From contig DASUGI010000100.1 of NCBI GenBank assembly GCA_036274115.1, positions 52,697 to 116,696 of the forward strand: DNA of 64,000 nucleotides. Reading direction: 5' to 3'. This DNA is from JADLHS01 sp036274115 (GTDB lineage Bacteria > Verrucomicrobiota > Verrucomicrobiia > Limisphaerales > JADLHS01). Positions within the stretch are counted from its first letter, which is position 1. Each line of letters opens with the position of its first letter. A program made the translations under genes and the position numbers. The notes beneath the pieces are model-generated. The model ran no database searches and was not told the origin of the DNA. It was given only the letters and a program-made list of their open reading frames with translations. This document shows positions 8,858-18,038 of this stretch, one piece after another.

Positions 8858-11800
8858 TCATGACCGACTCTTTTCTCGCGTACGATCAATCAGGCGACGG
8901 GATACTGACAACCGGATCGTCGTACCTTGTTCTGGTTGGCTCTCGATTTCGGTCTTTCCACCGATTTCTTCCATCCGTTGGCGCATGTTGTGCAGCCCGT
9001 TTCCCTCTGGGGAGACACTCAGGATGTCAAAGCCGCGGCCATTGTCAGCAATGATGATGCGCAACTGTTCGTTGTCCAGTTGCAATGACACGCGCGCTTC
9101 TGTCGCCGCGGCATGCGCTACGACGTTTTGGATGGCTTCGCGCGCCGCCAGCACGATGTGATGGCGCAACTCGGCCGACAACTGGAGCGCCGGCAGTACC
9201 ATGGGGACATCGAGCACGCAACGAATGCCCGCAAGATTGAAATGTTCGGAAGCGAATTGGCTGAGGTAGTTCGCCAGACTTTCGAGCGAATCATGTTTGG
9301 GATTGATCGCCCAGACAATTTCATCGAGCGATTGGATCGTGCGACGCGCGGTGGCGGGAATCAATCGCAGCCAATGCGCCGCTTCCTTCAGGTCGCCGTG
9401 CGAGGCTTCGGCGCGCTGGCTGAGGAAAACGATTTGAGTGAGGTTGGCGCCCAGGTCGTCGTGAATGTCCTTGGCGATGCGGCTGCGTTCGTGTTCGATG
9501 GCATGTTGCTGTTCGAGGCGTTCGAGTCGCAACTGTGCCTTCCAGCGTTCCACCCGGCGGACGGTAAGCGCGACTCCAGCAATCAGCAGCAGCCCCATAC
9601 CGCCTTGAAACCAGCGCGTCTGCCAGAAGAAGGGCTGGATCTCCACGCGCAGCGAATGGCCATCGGGATTCCACACGCCGTCGTTGTTGCAGGCGGTCAC
9701 CCGAAACGTGTAATCGCCCGGAGGAATGTGACTGTACGTGACGATGTGTTCTGCGTCGGCTGCCGACCACTCTTCCTCAAGTCCTTCGAGCTTGTGCCGA
9801 AAGCGTATTTTTTCGGGCGCCGATACACTCAATGCGGTGAAGCGAAAATCCAGTCGCCGCTTTCCGGGCCCAATGACCAGCGTGGGCGCGGAGTGTTGAA
9901 TCCGTTGCGAGTCGCCGTCGGCGATCACCTCCTCAATCCACACCGGCGGCGCCATGGTATTCTCGCGTATCGCGTCGGGTGCGATGCTGACGAATCCATT
10001 GACGGTCGGAAACCACAGCCGCCCGTCAGGTGTCCTGGCTCCGGCGGGTTGAAAACCGCCGGGGCTTTCCAGAGCCGGCAGGCCGTCGTTTCGGCCGTAA
10101 CCGATGCATTGAATGGAATCACGACGGCCTTCGGCGAAGTCGTGCAATTGCTGTCGGGCGACGCGGAACACGCCGCCAAAGGAACTGAACCACAAGTTGC
10201 CCCGGCCATCGTCGGTGATATGGGAAAGCGAGTTGTGCCACAATCCTTGAGCGGTGGTGATGGCGGATATTTTTCCTTCGCGCCAACGGCAGAGGCCATT
10301 GATGGTCGCCAGCCACACAGTTCCATCGGCATCGGCCAGCAGGCTGCGAACATAGTCAGAGGGCAAACCGTCGCGACCGGTGTAACGCGTCCATTTTTCA
10401 TTGTGCCAGCGAAACGCACCGCCGTAGTGGGTGCCGAACCACATCGCGCCGTCAGCCGCTTCGGCAATGCACCGCACGTCCGGGAACGAAAGGCCTTCGA
10501 CCACGCGCCATTGTTTAGGATCACTTTGAGGCATGAACCCGACGCCCGCGCCACCGGTGAAACCAATCCAGAGATTCGATTTGGAGTCCTTGAAAAAGGC
10601 GCTCGCGTAGTCCGATGACGGTAATTGGAGTTCCAAACTGAACCGCCCGCCGCGCATGCGATAGATCAGCCCGCTCCCCGTGCCCAGCCACAGGGAATGG
10701 GCTCGGTCGTGGAAGAGCGTGCGAAAACTCAGCGGCAGTTCCGGCGGTTTCCAAAATCGCATCGCGCCGGTATCCGCAGCGATGCGACCCAGGGTTTGCC
10801 CGTTAAAGAGTGCCCAAATGTTTCCGTCGGCATCCGCGGAGACTGCCATCGCGTACCGATCCTGATCCGTCGCCGGCAATTCATGGGTGGTGAACATTCG
10901 GGGACGAAGGCGTGTTAAACCCGTTCCAAACCCGCCGCGCCATAAGTTTCCTTCGCGATCTTCGCAAAGCGTGCGATGGCTGCCTTGCAATCCGGGTTCG
11001 CGTGCGACGGCTTGCCACTCGCCGGAGGATTTCCGATAGAACAAGCCGCCGTCTCCGGCCGCCAACCACAACCGACCATCAAGAGTTTCCAACAATTGTT
11101 CGGCAGGATTGGTGAGGCCTGTGGGAACGGCCTCATCGAGGATCATTTGGCCATCGCGAATTTTTTTCAACCGGCTCGATTGGACTGTCCACAAGCCTCC
11201 GTCGCGCGCGGCAGCAAAAGCGTCGTGGGGCTGATTCGGCAACCCGGTCATTCCCGGTGGAATCACCAAGCGGTCCTTTTCCCGGATTCTCAAGCCGTCC
11301 TTGGTTCCCACCCACAGCGCACCTGCTTTATCCACTACCAGGTCAAGACTCGCTCGATGGTAAAATGGGCCGGTCGTGGCAACAAATTCAACGCTGTCAG
11401 AAGTCAGCTTTCCCAGGTTGCCGGAGGAGGTTTGGATCCAGATTGTGCCCATTTGGTCCTGGGCCATGGCAATGATGGCCTGATTGGCGGGTTCGCTGTT
11501 GGGCAGATGGATGCGCGTTTCACCATCGCGGAACGCCAGCAGACGCCCGGACTCCAAACCGATCCAGAGCACGCCATCGCGATCTTCAAAGAGCCGGGAC
11601 ACGCGACCCGGGCCGAGTTGAGGCAGGCTGGCCGTCGAGAAATGCACGAAGCGTGTCCCGTCAAATCGCGCCACCCCCACGTAAGTCCCGATCCACAAGT
11701 AGCCGTCTTTGGCTTGCACCAGCGAATTCACGCTGCTGTGGGGCAAGCCGTCTTCGGTGCGCCAGTTGGTCACCAGAAACTCGGAGGAGTCGCCGGCGAC

Positions 11801-11863
11801 TGTCAGCGGAACGATCAACGCCACGAGAATGGCGAGGGCCTTCAGATAGCGCGGGTGACTCAC
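8858..11863 (-). CDS. Periplasmic-propeller sensor histidine kinase (Reg_prop, Y_Y_Y, HisKA_3, HATPase)
   Basis: About 1001 residues. A signal segment (YLKALAILVALIVPLTVAG) is followed by many Reg_prop blades (W-R-T-EDGLP-SSVNSL, GYLWIGT, GVLWIGLESG and similar), a Y_Y_Y domain (FRHKLEGLEEEW ... YTFRVTACNNDGVWN), one membrane helix (GGMGLLLIAGVALTVRRV), HisKA_3 with the phospho-His in RIAKDIHDDLGANLTQ, and HATPase_c with IIIADNGRGFD and GNGLHNMRQRME. The start is uncertain: GTG 11863 has GGTGA 7 nt upstream and puts the signal peptide first; ATG 11962 would add 33 residues. The architecture matches the extracellular-sensing half of polysaccharide-responsive systems, but here as a classical kinase without a fused HTH. 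Confidence 0.92.
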   Translation of the reverse strand: MSHPRYLKALAILVALIVPLTVAGDSSEFLVTNWRTEDGLPHSSVNSLVQAKDGYLWIGTYVGVARFDGTRFVHFSTASLPQLGPGRVSRLFEDRDGVLWIGLESGRLLAFRDGETRIHLPNSEPANQAIIAMAQDQMGTIWIQTSSGNLGKLTSDSVEFVATTGPFYHRASLDLVVDKAGALWVGTKDGLRIREKDRLVIPPGMTGLPNQPHDAFAAARDGGLWTVQSSRLKKIRDGQMILDEAVPTGLTNPAEQLLETLDGRLWLAAGDGGLFYRKSSGEWQAVAREPGLQGSHRTLCEDREGNLWRGGFGTGLTRLRPRMFTTHELPATDQDRYAMAVSADADGNIWALFNGQTLGRIAADTGAMRFWKPPELPLSFRTLFHDRAHSLWLGTGSGLIYRMRGGRFSLELQLPSSDYASAFFKDSKSNLWIGFTGGAGVGFMPQSDPKQWRVVEGLSFPDVRCIAEAADGAMWFGTHYGGAFRWHNEKWTRYTGRDGLPSDYVRSLLADADGTVWLATINGLCRWREGKISAITTAQGLWHNSLSHITDDGRGNLWFSSFGGVFRVARQQLHDFAEGRRDSIQCIGYGRNDGLPALESPGGFQPAGARTPDGRLWFPTVNGFVSIAPDAIRENTMAPPVWIEEVIADGDSQRIQHSAPTLVIGPGKRRLDFRFTALSVSAPEKIRFRHKLEGLEEEWSAADAEHIVTYSHIPPGDYTFRVTACNNDGVWNPDGHSLRVEIQPFFWQTRWFQGGMGLLLIAGVALTVRRVERWKAQLRLERLEQQHAIEHERSRIAKDIHDDLGANLTQIVFLSQRAEASHGDLKEAAHWLRLIPATARRTIQSLDEIVWAINPKHDSLESLANYLSQFASEHFNLAGIRCVLDVPMVLPALQLSAELRHHIVLAAREAIQNVVAHAAATEARVSLQLDNEQLRIIIADNGRGFDILSVSPEGNGLHNMRQRMEEIGGKTEIESQPEQGTTIRLSVSRRLIDRTREKSRS

Positions 11864-11979
11864 GATGCGGTCACCGTAAAACTTTTTGGCCCACGAGAAA
11901 AGCGGGGAGACAATCAGTTGCGGGTTAACACGGGAAACCGCCTGGAGAGCGGCGCAATCCATCTCAGCCGGTTTATCGG

Positions 11980-12837
11980 TTACGGATCGGGCAATGCTTC
12001 GGCGAGTCTGATGTAATCGGGATCGTTTGGCGTCGTGGGCGACGGATTCAACGGGTTGCTGGTGGAAGAGGGGCGTTGGTTTGCGGCGCGCGTATCGTCG
12101 TTGTTGTACTGCCGGTTCAGGGCGATCAGGACCGTTCCGCGCCAACGCCAAATCTCAGAGTGGCCATCCAGGAACGAGAACGTGGCGCCGTTGTTATGAC
12201 GCGCGCTGGGAGGATTCCAGAACTGAGCCGGGCCGGCGAGTGATTCCACGCCGATGGCTCCATTGTCGATGCTGATTTGATTCTCCTCGGCAAAACTGAA
12301 CACGCTGGCCGGCCGTCGCACGTTGCTGGTTTTTTGCGCCACCTTCGTGTGAGTGTTGTTCTTGCCGGAATTGCAATTCAACTGCACGGAGATTGCATAG
12401 CTGCGGTTGTGAGGGTCCGTTTTTCCTCCCAGACCGCGGACGAAGGCGCGACTGCCAGGGCAGCGGTAGATCTCCGTGGACTTGTTGTAAGGGTAGAGCA
12501 CGCCCGTCTGGATGGTGCCGAGGTAATTGGCCGTCCACTCCTGAACATTGCCCTGGATCCAGGCGTTGGCTCCCGCGGCGGTGCTGGCAATGCCGCTGGC
12601 GCCGCCGGTATCGTTGTTGAGCAACTGGTCGTTGTTATCATCGGCATACATGTGAGCGGCCAGTTGCAGTTGCTTGGTGTTGTTCAGGCAATTCGTCGCG
12701 TGCGCTTTGGCTTTGGCCCTGGACAGGGCCGGCAACAGCATGGCGGCCAGGATCGCAATGATCGCAATCACGACCAGCAATTCAATCAACGTGAAACCTT
12801 GTTGGTAGAGCAACCGGTTACTGTTCGCTCGTTTCAT
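11980..12837 (-). CDS. Type IV pilin-like pseudopilin (prepilin cleavage motif, H-X9-DG protein)
   Basis: About 285 residues. The class III prepilin signal is FTLIELLVVIAIIAILAAMLLPAL, with cleavage expected before Phe and Glu at +5. The C-terminal half holds the H-X9-DG motif (RHNNGATFSFLDGH), typical of the greatly expanded DUF1559-like pseudopilins of Planctomycetes and Verrucomicrobia. ATG 12837 was chosen (GAG 8 nt upstream); ATG 12855 is six codons earlier. Probably a type II secretion-like minor pseudopilin or surface-filament subunit, exported with the surface protein encoded just upstream at 12867-16355. Confidence 0.88.
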   Translation of the reverse strand: MKRANSNRLLYQQGFTLIELLVVIAIIAILAAMLLPALSRAKAKAHATNCLNNTKQLQLAAHMYADDNNDQLLNNDTGGASGIASTAAGANAWIQGNVQEWTANYLGTIQTGVLYPYNKSTEIYRCPGSRAFVRGLGGKTDPHNRSYAISVQLNCNSGKNNTHTKVAQKTSNVRRPASVFSFAEENQISIDNGAIGVESLAGPAQFWNPPSARHNNGATFSFLDGHSEIWRWRGTVLIALNRQYNNDDTRAANQRPSSTSNPLNPSPTTPNDPDYIRLAEALPDP

Positions 12838-12866
12838 GATGTCTCGTTGAATCAACCTTGAATCTG

Positions 12867-15800
12867 TTACTGCCCTCCGACGCGGTAGAATCGCGTGTCA
12901 GAGCCGGAGATGCTGTTGGTAAAGGAACTGGTAGTGCTCGTCGCGGTTATCACTCCACCCAGGTTGGACCAGTCTCCGGTGGAAATCGAATCCCGTGACT
13001 GTACCTGATAATTGTGGCCCACGACACTTGGCCAGGTCAAAATTACCGCTCCGTCGCTTTGAGTAATACTGGTGATGGCAAACGGCGAATGCGGCGGCAC
13101 GTAGTTGGTGTTGATGAGGAAGGCTTTGATGCCGTTATTCGAGTCCAGCGCAAACACGTAATTGCCACCGAACGCCGTGGTGCCGGTCCCGCCGACGGTG
13201 ACGTTGGCATTGGCGGTTGCAAATGCTTCCTGGTCTCGCAGGATCGGGCCGCCGGCGAGATCCGAAATATCGAAGAGCTGGAAGTTGACCGACGTGTCGA
13301 GGGCGATGCCGGCGAGGAATTTTTGATTGGGATGCACCGAGATGGCTCGCAGATTTCCGGGAATTGCGTTGGAGTACGCGCCAATCACGGTGCCCGTGCC
13401 GGTGTTAATGTCGAATTGAACGAGGTAAAGAGCGTTGTTGATGGTCTTGGCCCAGAACGTATTCGTGCCCGGACCGAAAGCGATGCCCAGTTGCGCAAAG
13501 GCATTGGGAACGTTGTTCACTGAAATGACGGCTGGAGGAATCTCGGTCTGGAAATCCATCGTAGAACTGGTGCGCAGGATGACGACATTGGTGCCGGACC
13601 GAGGAGCGAGGATGATCTGCGTGTCAGCGCCCGCGCCGCGCACGGCCATCGTGTCTCCGTAACCAAGATTCGGTTCGACACTCGCGGCGGGATCACCGGC
13701 GAAGACAATCACTGGCGGGTTGCCGGCGCTATCATCCGACCAGCGATAAACGTAGAATGGCGGCGAAGTGGCGCTGACGGTCACACCAGCGCCATAGACC
13801 ACTCCGTCATCGGAAACTCCGATCGTATTCAATCCCAGGCTGACTCCCGCAGTGGTTCCGGGGACGCCGGTCATATCCAGAAAGTGTTTTTCCGCTCCGG
13901 TGGTGGCATCCAACACGGCTACCGTCGGATCGGGAGACAACCGGCTCACCAACAGAAGATTGGTCGTCACGCTGTTGTAGGCCAGACCGCGTTCGGTGCT
14001 GGTATTGGTGCCGAGGTAGCTGCGTTCACCCGGCTCAAGACTCCAGATATTGCTCGCCTGCGCCGTATTGAAGGTGGGAATGACCGTCAGAAGAGCATTG
14101 GAACTCGCGGCAGTGCCAAAGACATTGCTGACGAGCAGGCTGTAAGTCCCGGCCGAATTGGTCGTGACGTTTTTAAGAATCAGTGTGTTGGTCGTGGCGC
14201 CGATGACATTCGGTCCATCGCTGAGCGGTGTCCCATTGAAACGCCACCGATAGGTCAAGGGCTGTGAAGATGCTCCCAACGCGGTGAAGGTGGCGGAAGC
14301 ACCTTCCATTACCGTCCGGTCCGTCGGATGCGTTACCAGGGAGACAGACGGAGGCACGTAGTTCGTATTGATGGCAAAAGCCTTGATGCCGTTATTGCAG
14401 TCGAGCGTGAACAGATAATTGGCCCCAAAGACACTCGCGGCGATGCCATTGGCGTTGGCGTTTTGTGGCACAAATGCTTCCTGGTCGCGAAGCAAGGGTC
14501 CGTTGACCAGGTCGGAAACGTCATACAGCCGGACGTTGTCATTCGGCGTTTCCAGCGCGACTCCCGCCAGAAACTTTTGGTCCGGACTGACGGATATGCC
14601 GCGGACCGAACCCGGCACCAGTGCGGTTGAATACGTCCGAATCACCGCGCCGGTGTTTGAGTTGAGATCGAACTGGATGAGGTAGAGCGAACCGCCCCCG
14701 GCCTTTGCCCAGAATGTATTTCCGCCCGGCCCGAAAGCGAGACCAAGGGTGATGCCTCCAAAATTGGCCGGCACTCCCGTGATGGCGATCATCGCCGGGG
14801 GAATTTCTGTCTGAAAATCCAGTCCGCTGGAGGTGCGCAGCAGGGCGACGTTAGTCCCTGAACCGGGAGCGAGCAGGATTTCCGTGTTCGCCCCGGCACC
14901 GCGCACGGCGAAATTGTCGCCCCAGCGCAGGTTCGGTTGAACACTCGCTCCCGGATCACCGATGAACACCGGTGTCGAGGGAACGCCGGGATCATCATTG
15001 TCCCAGCGGTAAATCTTGTAGGAGGGCGATGTGGCAGTCGTCGTCAGATTCGCGGCGAAAACCGCTCCGTCTTCAGCCACGCCGACCTGGTTCAGGACGA
15101 TCGTCCCGTCAACAATGCCGCTGACGTCGAGAAAATGTTTTTCCGCCCCGGACGCCGGGTTCAGCACGACGACCTGATTGGAAGGAGTCCGGCTGGCGAG
15201 CAACAAATTGGTCGTGACGCTGTTGAACGCGATGGTTCGTTCGGTGTTGGCAGTGCTGATGTAAGGGCGGTCGCCGGGCACCAGGTTCCAGATATTGCTC
15301 ATTTGTTCGGTGTTCAAGACCGGAGCAACGGTGAGCACGGCATTGGAGCTGAGGTCGGAGCCAAGAGTGTTGCTTACGAACAGGCTGTATTGGCCTGCCA
15401 TGCTGGCGGTGATATTTCGCAAGGTCAGTTGGTTGCTGTTGGCCCCGCTGACGTTCGGGCCGTCCGTCAATACATTGGTACCATTGAAGCGCCACTGCCG
15501 GGAAGTGACGGCTGGTGCGCCCCAGCCATCGGCGATTAACGTGGCTGTGGCTGTTTCCATGATCGTCCGATTCGCGGGATGCGCGGTGATTTTGGCCGGG
15601 AGCGTCGGTGTGCCGGAGGTGATGGTGATGGCGTTAAAAAATCCCCGCATCTCCACCGGGAATGTTCCTTCAGACGCAATGTAGAGTGATTCTCCGGCGG
15701 CAACCGTGACGGTCAGCACACCGAAGTTGTCACCTTCCACGAAGCCCGCAACAATCGCCGGCGCGGGATTCGATAACACGGCGGTGACATCACCGGGCGA

Positions 15801-16355
15801 AAACGCATACGAGTCTGCACTCGCGCCACTCGTGCCATAGAACTGCAGCCCCGCCGGACCGGCGGTATTGGAATTCCTGCCGTGCACTACCACGCGATAC
15901 GTTCCGGCTGGCAAGCCATCAACCCGAAGACCCAATGCAATATTGTTGGTCCCGCCGGCCCCGCCAAAGATCCCGTCCCGGACCGGACTCGTGCCGGCGT
16001 ACACGCCGGTGTTGATCGCCGTGCCCAGCGCATTTACGGTGAATCCGTTATCGCTGAAGTTGATTATGTCGTCTCCGACCGGACCCACCGCTGAGCTTCG
16101 GCCCAATTCCAAAGTAATACCGGTGGCTGCCGTGCCGTCGCTGTAGTAAAGCGTGTTGGTGTCTCCAACGATTCGATTCCAGGTGATCTCTGAACCGGGT
16201 ACCACGCCGGTGGCATGCCCCGGATCCCTCAAGGCGTCGGCAGGAGCAGCTGCCGTTGGGCCGAAATCCAAAAGAAGTGAACTTGCCTGGCTGTTTCCGG
16301 CGGTGAGGCTGACCAGAGCCACGATGGCAAGGGTAGTTTGGAAAAAGTGTTTCAT
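12867..16355 (-). CDS. Secreted 1162-aa surface protein, Ig-like domains plus duplicated propeller-like block
   Basis: Signal peptide at residues 1-24 (ends NSQASS). The N-terminal ~240 residues form a beta-rich domain. The core is a duplicated unit: an Ig-like domain (PANRTIMETATATL... and PTDRTVMEGASATF...) followed by a DUF4623-like propeller segment. Each propeller copy has SNIW-L-PG-R-Y, GAEKHFLD, and F-GDP-ASV-PNL--GD--AVRGAGA. The two copies span roughly residues 260-680 and 690-1100. The C-terminal ~50 residues end DTRFYRVGGQ, matching the tail of the FAD protein at 3268. No catalytic residues were recognised. Probably a surface or extracellular adhesin-like or glycan-binding protein, transcribed under the palindrome at 16513. 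Confidence 0.82.
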   Translation of the reverse strand: MKHFFQTTLAIVALVSLTAGNSQASSLLLDFGPTAAAPADALRDPGHATGVVPGSEITWNRIVGDTNTLYYSDGTAATGITLELGRSSAVGPVGDDIINFSDNGFTVNALGTAINTGVYAGTSPVRDGIFGGAGGTNNIALGLRVDGLPAGTYRVVVHGRNSNTAGPAGLQFYGTSGASADSYAFSPGDVTAVLSNPAPAIVAGFVEGDNFGVLTVTVAAGESLYIASEGTFPVEMRGFFNAITITSGTPTLPAKITAHPANRTIMETATATLIADGWGAPAVTSRQWRFNGTNVLTDGPNVSGANSNQLTLRNITASMAGQYSLFVSNTLGSDLSSNAVLTVAPVLNTEQMSNIWNLVPGDRPYISTANTERTIAFNSVTTNLLLASRTPSNQVVVLNPASGAEKHFLDVSGIVDGTIVLNQVGVAEDGAVFAANLTTTATSPSYKIYRWDNDDPGVPSTPVFIGDPGASVQPNLRWGDNFAVRGAGANTEILLAPGSGTNVALLRTSSGLDFQTEIPPAMIAITGVPANFGGITLGLAFGPGGNTFWAKAGGGSLYLIQFDLNSNTGAVIRTYSTALVPGSVRGISVSPDQKFLAGVALETPNDNVRLYDVSDLVNGPLLRDQEAFVPQNANANGIAASVFGANYLFTLDCNNGIKAFAINTNYVPPSVSLVTHPTDRTVMEGASATFTALGASSQPLTYRWRFNGTPLSDGPNVIGATTNTLILKNVTTNSAGTYSLLVSNVFGTAASSNALLTVIPTFNTAQASNIWSLEPGERSYLGTNTSTERGLAYNSVTTNLLLVSRLSPDPTVAVLDATTGAEKHFLDMTGVPGTTAGVSLGLNTIGVSDDGVVYGAGVTVSATSPPFYVYRWSDDSAGNPPVIVFAGDPAASVEPNLGYGDTMAVRGAGADTQIILAPRSGTNVVILRTSSTMDFQTEIPPAVISVNNVPNAFAQLGIAFGPGTNTFWAKTINNALYLVQFDINTGTGTVIGAYSNAIPGNLRAISVHPNQKFLAGIALDTSVNFQLFDISDLAGGPILRDQEAFATANANVTVGGTGTTAFGGNYVFALDSNNGIKAFLINTNYVPPHSPFAITSITQSDGAVILTWPSVVGHNYQVQSRDSISTGDWSNLGGVITATSTTSSFTNSISGSDTRFYRVGGQ

Positions 16356-16500
16356 AGGAGTGGGGCGGATGTTCTCAGTTTGGCTTCCATCGATATTTCA
16401 TCGAACGCCTCGAGCCAGTCGGCTGCGCACGCGAATGGACTAATGGCAACGCCTGACTACGGTGCAGTGATGAATCGCTTGAAGTTTGTGACTTCGCGCG

Positions 16501-16536
16501 CTCCCAGGTCCATTACACGTTCGTGTAACGTGGGAG
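16501..16536. promoter_or_regulatory. 7-2-7 palindrome TTACACG-TT-CGTGTAA inside a longer inverted repeat
   Basis: The core at 16513-16528 is a perfect 7-bp inverted repeat with a 2-bp spacer. Outer arms CTCCCA (16501) and TGGGAG (16531) extend the symmetry. It lies about 160 nt upstream of the surface-protein start and matches the site at 8126-8141 in 13 of 16 positions. The rest of the 16356-16621 gap shows nothing else. Confidence 0.55.
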
Positions 16537-16621
16537 AATCTAACTCCTGGGGCGCATGCAGGCGGCAACAAGCCTGTTCACAGCGCAACAGGTCAGTCGG
16601 AAGGATTGGCCGTGCCCGTGA

Positions 16622-17989
16622 CTAGCTGAGTTTGTATTGTCCGGGGATTGCCACCTCGGGAAAAGGTAGCGGACCAAACTCGTATTTCTCCGGGCCCAGA
16701 CGCTTATTCGAGTTCAGCATCTGATCCCATTCGACGATTTGGCCGCTGTAAGCGGATTCACGGCCCATGATTGCCATCAGCGTTGATTCAGCGGTCTGTT
16801 GCGCTTCGTTCAAAGGCTTTCCAGCGCGAATGCTGTTGATGAAGTCCAAATGCTCCTGCTGATACGGATTGGGGTCTTGATCGCGGAAACGCCAGCCCTG
16901 GCCGCCGGTGACGCGAATGTAATCCTTGCAGTTGCTCGTGCCCTTCGTGCCCGCGACAAACTCAGCCACGCGACTGTCGGTCTTGTCCATCTGGCGACAT
17001 TGACTGAACATCTTCATGCCGTTTTCATATTCGAACTCAACGGCGAAATGATCGTAGATGTGGCCGTAGTTCGGATGATTCGGTCGCGCCTGTCGTCCAC
17101 CCAGCGCCATCGCTCGCGTCGGCGTCTTTCCAATCACCCAACGCATGATGTCGAGGTTGTGCAGATGCTGCTCCACGATGTGATCGCCGCTCAGCCAGGT
17201 GAAATAACCCCAATCGCGCATTTGCCATTCCATGTCGGACATCTCGGGCTTGCGATCAATCGTCCAGATCACGCCGCCATTCCAGTAGCATGCGCCGTAG
17301 ACGAGGTCGCCAATTTCGCCGTCCTGAATGCGCTTGATGCACTCGTTGTAGCTCTTGAAGTGACGCCGTTGCGTCCCCGAAACAATGCCGAGATTCTTTT
17401 CCTTGGCAAGTTTTCCGGATTCCATTATCGAGCGAACCCCAGGCGCGTCCACGGCGCAGGGTTTCTCGATAAAGGCGTTCTTACCCGCCTCAATTGCTGC
17501 TCTCAAATGTGCCGGGCGAAAATGCGGTGGCGTCGCCAGGATGACGTAATTGATTTCCGGAATCGCCAGTAGTTTTTTGTGGGCCTCAAAACCGGTAAAG
17601 CAATTCTCGTTGGGAATGTTGATGCCCAGCTTCGCCAGATTGATGCGACAGCTCTCAATGCGATCCTGGAACACATCCGCCAGGGCGACCACTTGCACGT
17701 TCTTATTCTTGAGCGTGGCACCCTCTTGAATGTTCTCGGTGTGATAACCGGATTGCGGATAGATGACTTTCGTTTCCGCGCCGAGCGCGTCCAGGACCGC
17801 ACCACTGCCACGCCCGCCACAACCAATCACACCAATCCTGATCGGATCATCCGGTGCCGCATGGCTGGTGACAACGAATGGGAACTGGCTGACGGCTGCC
17901 GCACCCGCTGCGGCGAGCGAGGAGTTCTTGATGAATGAACGACGCGAAAGGGCAGGGGACTCGTTGGTCTCCGAAAGGGGCTTATTCAT
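16622..17989 (-). CDS. Tat-exported Gfo/Idh/MocA family oxidoreductase
   Basis: 455 residues. The N-terminus has a twin-arginine signal (LSRRSFIKNSSLAAAGAAA), so it is exported folded with its nucleotide bound. The Rossmann domain begins PIRIGVIGCGGRGSGAVLDAL; the family EKP motif appears as AFIEKPCAVDAPG; a C-terminal alpha/beta domain follows. ATG 17989 puts the Tat signal at the N-terminus; the frame extends a further 37 codons upstream without homology. The family oxidises or reduces sugars and inositols with NAD(P), and Tat-bearing members are abundant in Planctomycetes and Verrucomicrobia. The substrate is unknown. Confidence 0.9.
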   Translation of the reverse strand: MNKPLSETNESPALSRRSFIKNSSLAAAGAAAVSQFPFVVTSHAAPDDPIRIGVIGCGGRGSGAVLDALGAETKVIYPQSGYHTENIQEGATLKNKNVQVVALADVFQDRIESCRINLAKLGINIPNENCFTGFEAHKKLLAIPEINYVILATPPHFRPAHLRAAIEAGKNAFIEKPCAVDAPGVRSIMESGKLAKEKNLGIVSGTQRRHFKSYNECIKRIQDGEIGDLVYGACYWNGGVIWTIDRKPEMSDMEWQMRDWGYFTWLSGDHIVEQHLHNLDIMRWVIGKTPTRAMALGGRQARPNHPNYGHIYDHFAVEFEYENGMKMFSQCRQMDKTDSRVAEFVAGTKGTSNCKDYIRVTGGQGWRFRDQDPNPYQQEHLDFINSIRAGKPLNEAQQTAESTLMAIMGRESAYSGQIVEWDQMLNSNKRLGPEKYEFGPLPFPEVAIPGQYKLS

Positions 17990-18038
17990 GCCGACAGTTT
18001 GCGCCTTTGGGCCCAATTTGAAAAACAAAAATCTGTCG

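Noticed and set aside
9113..10618. 501-codon open frame antisense to the propeller sensor kinase
   Set aside because: No domain or signal; it lies wholly inside a gene with clear Reg_prop, HisKA_3 and HATPase motifs. Long antisense frames are common in this GC-rich codon usage.
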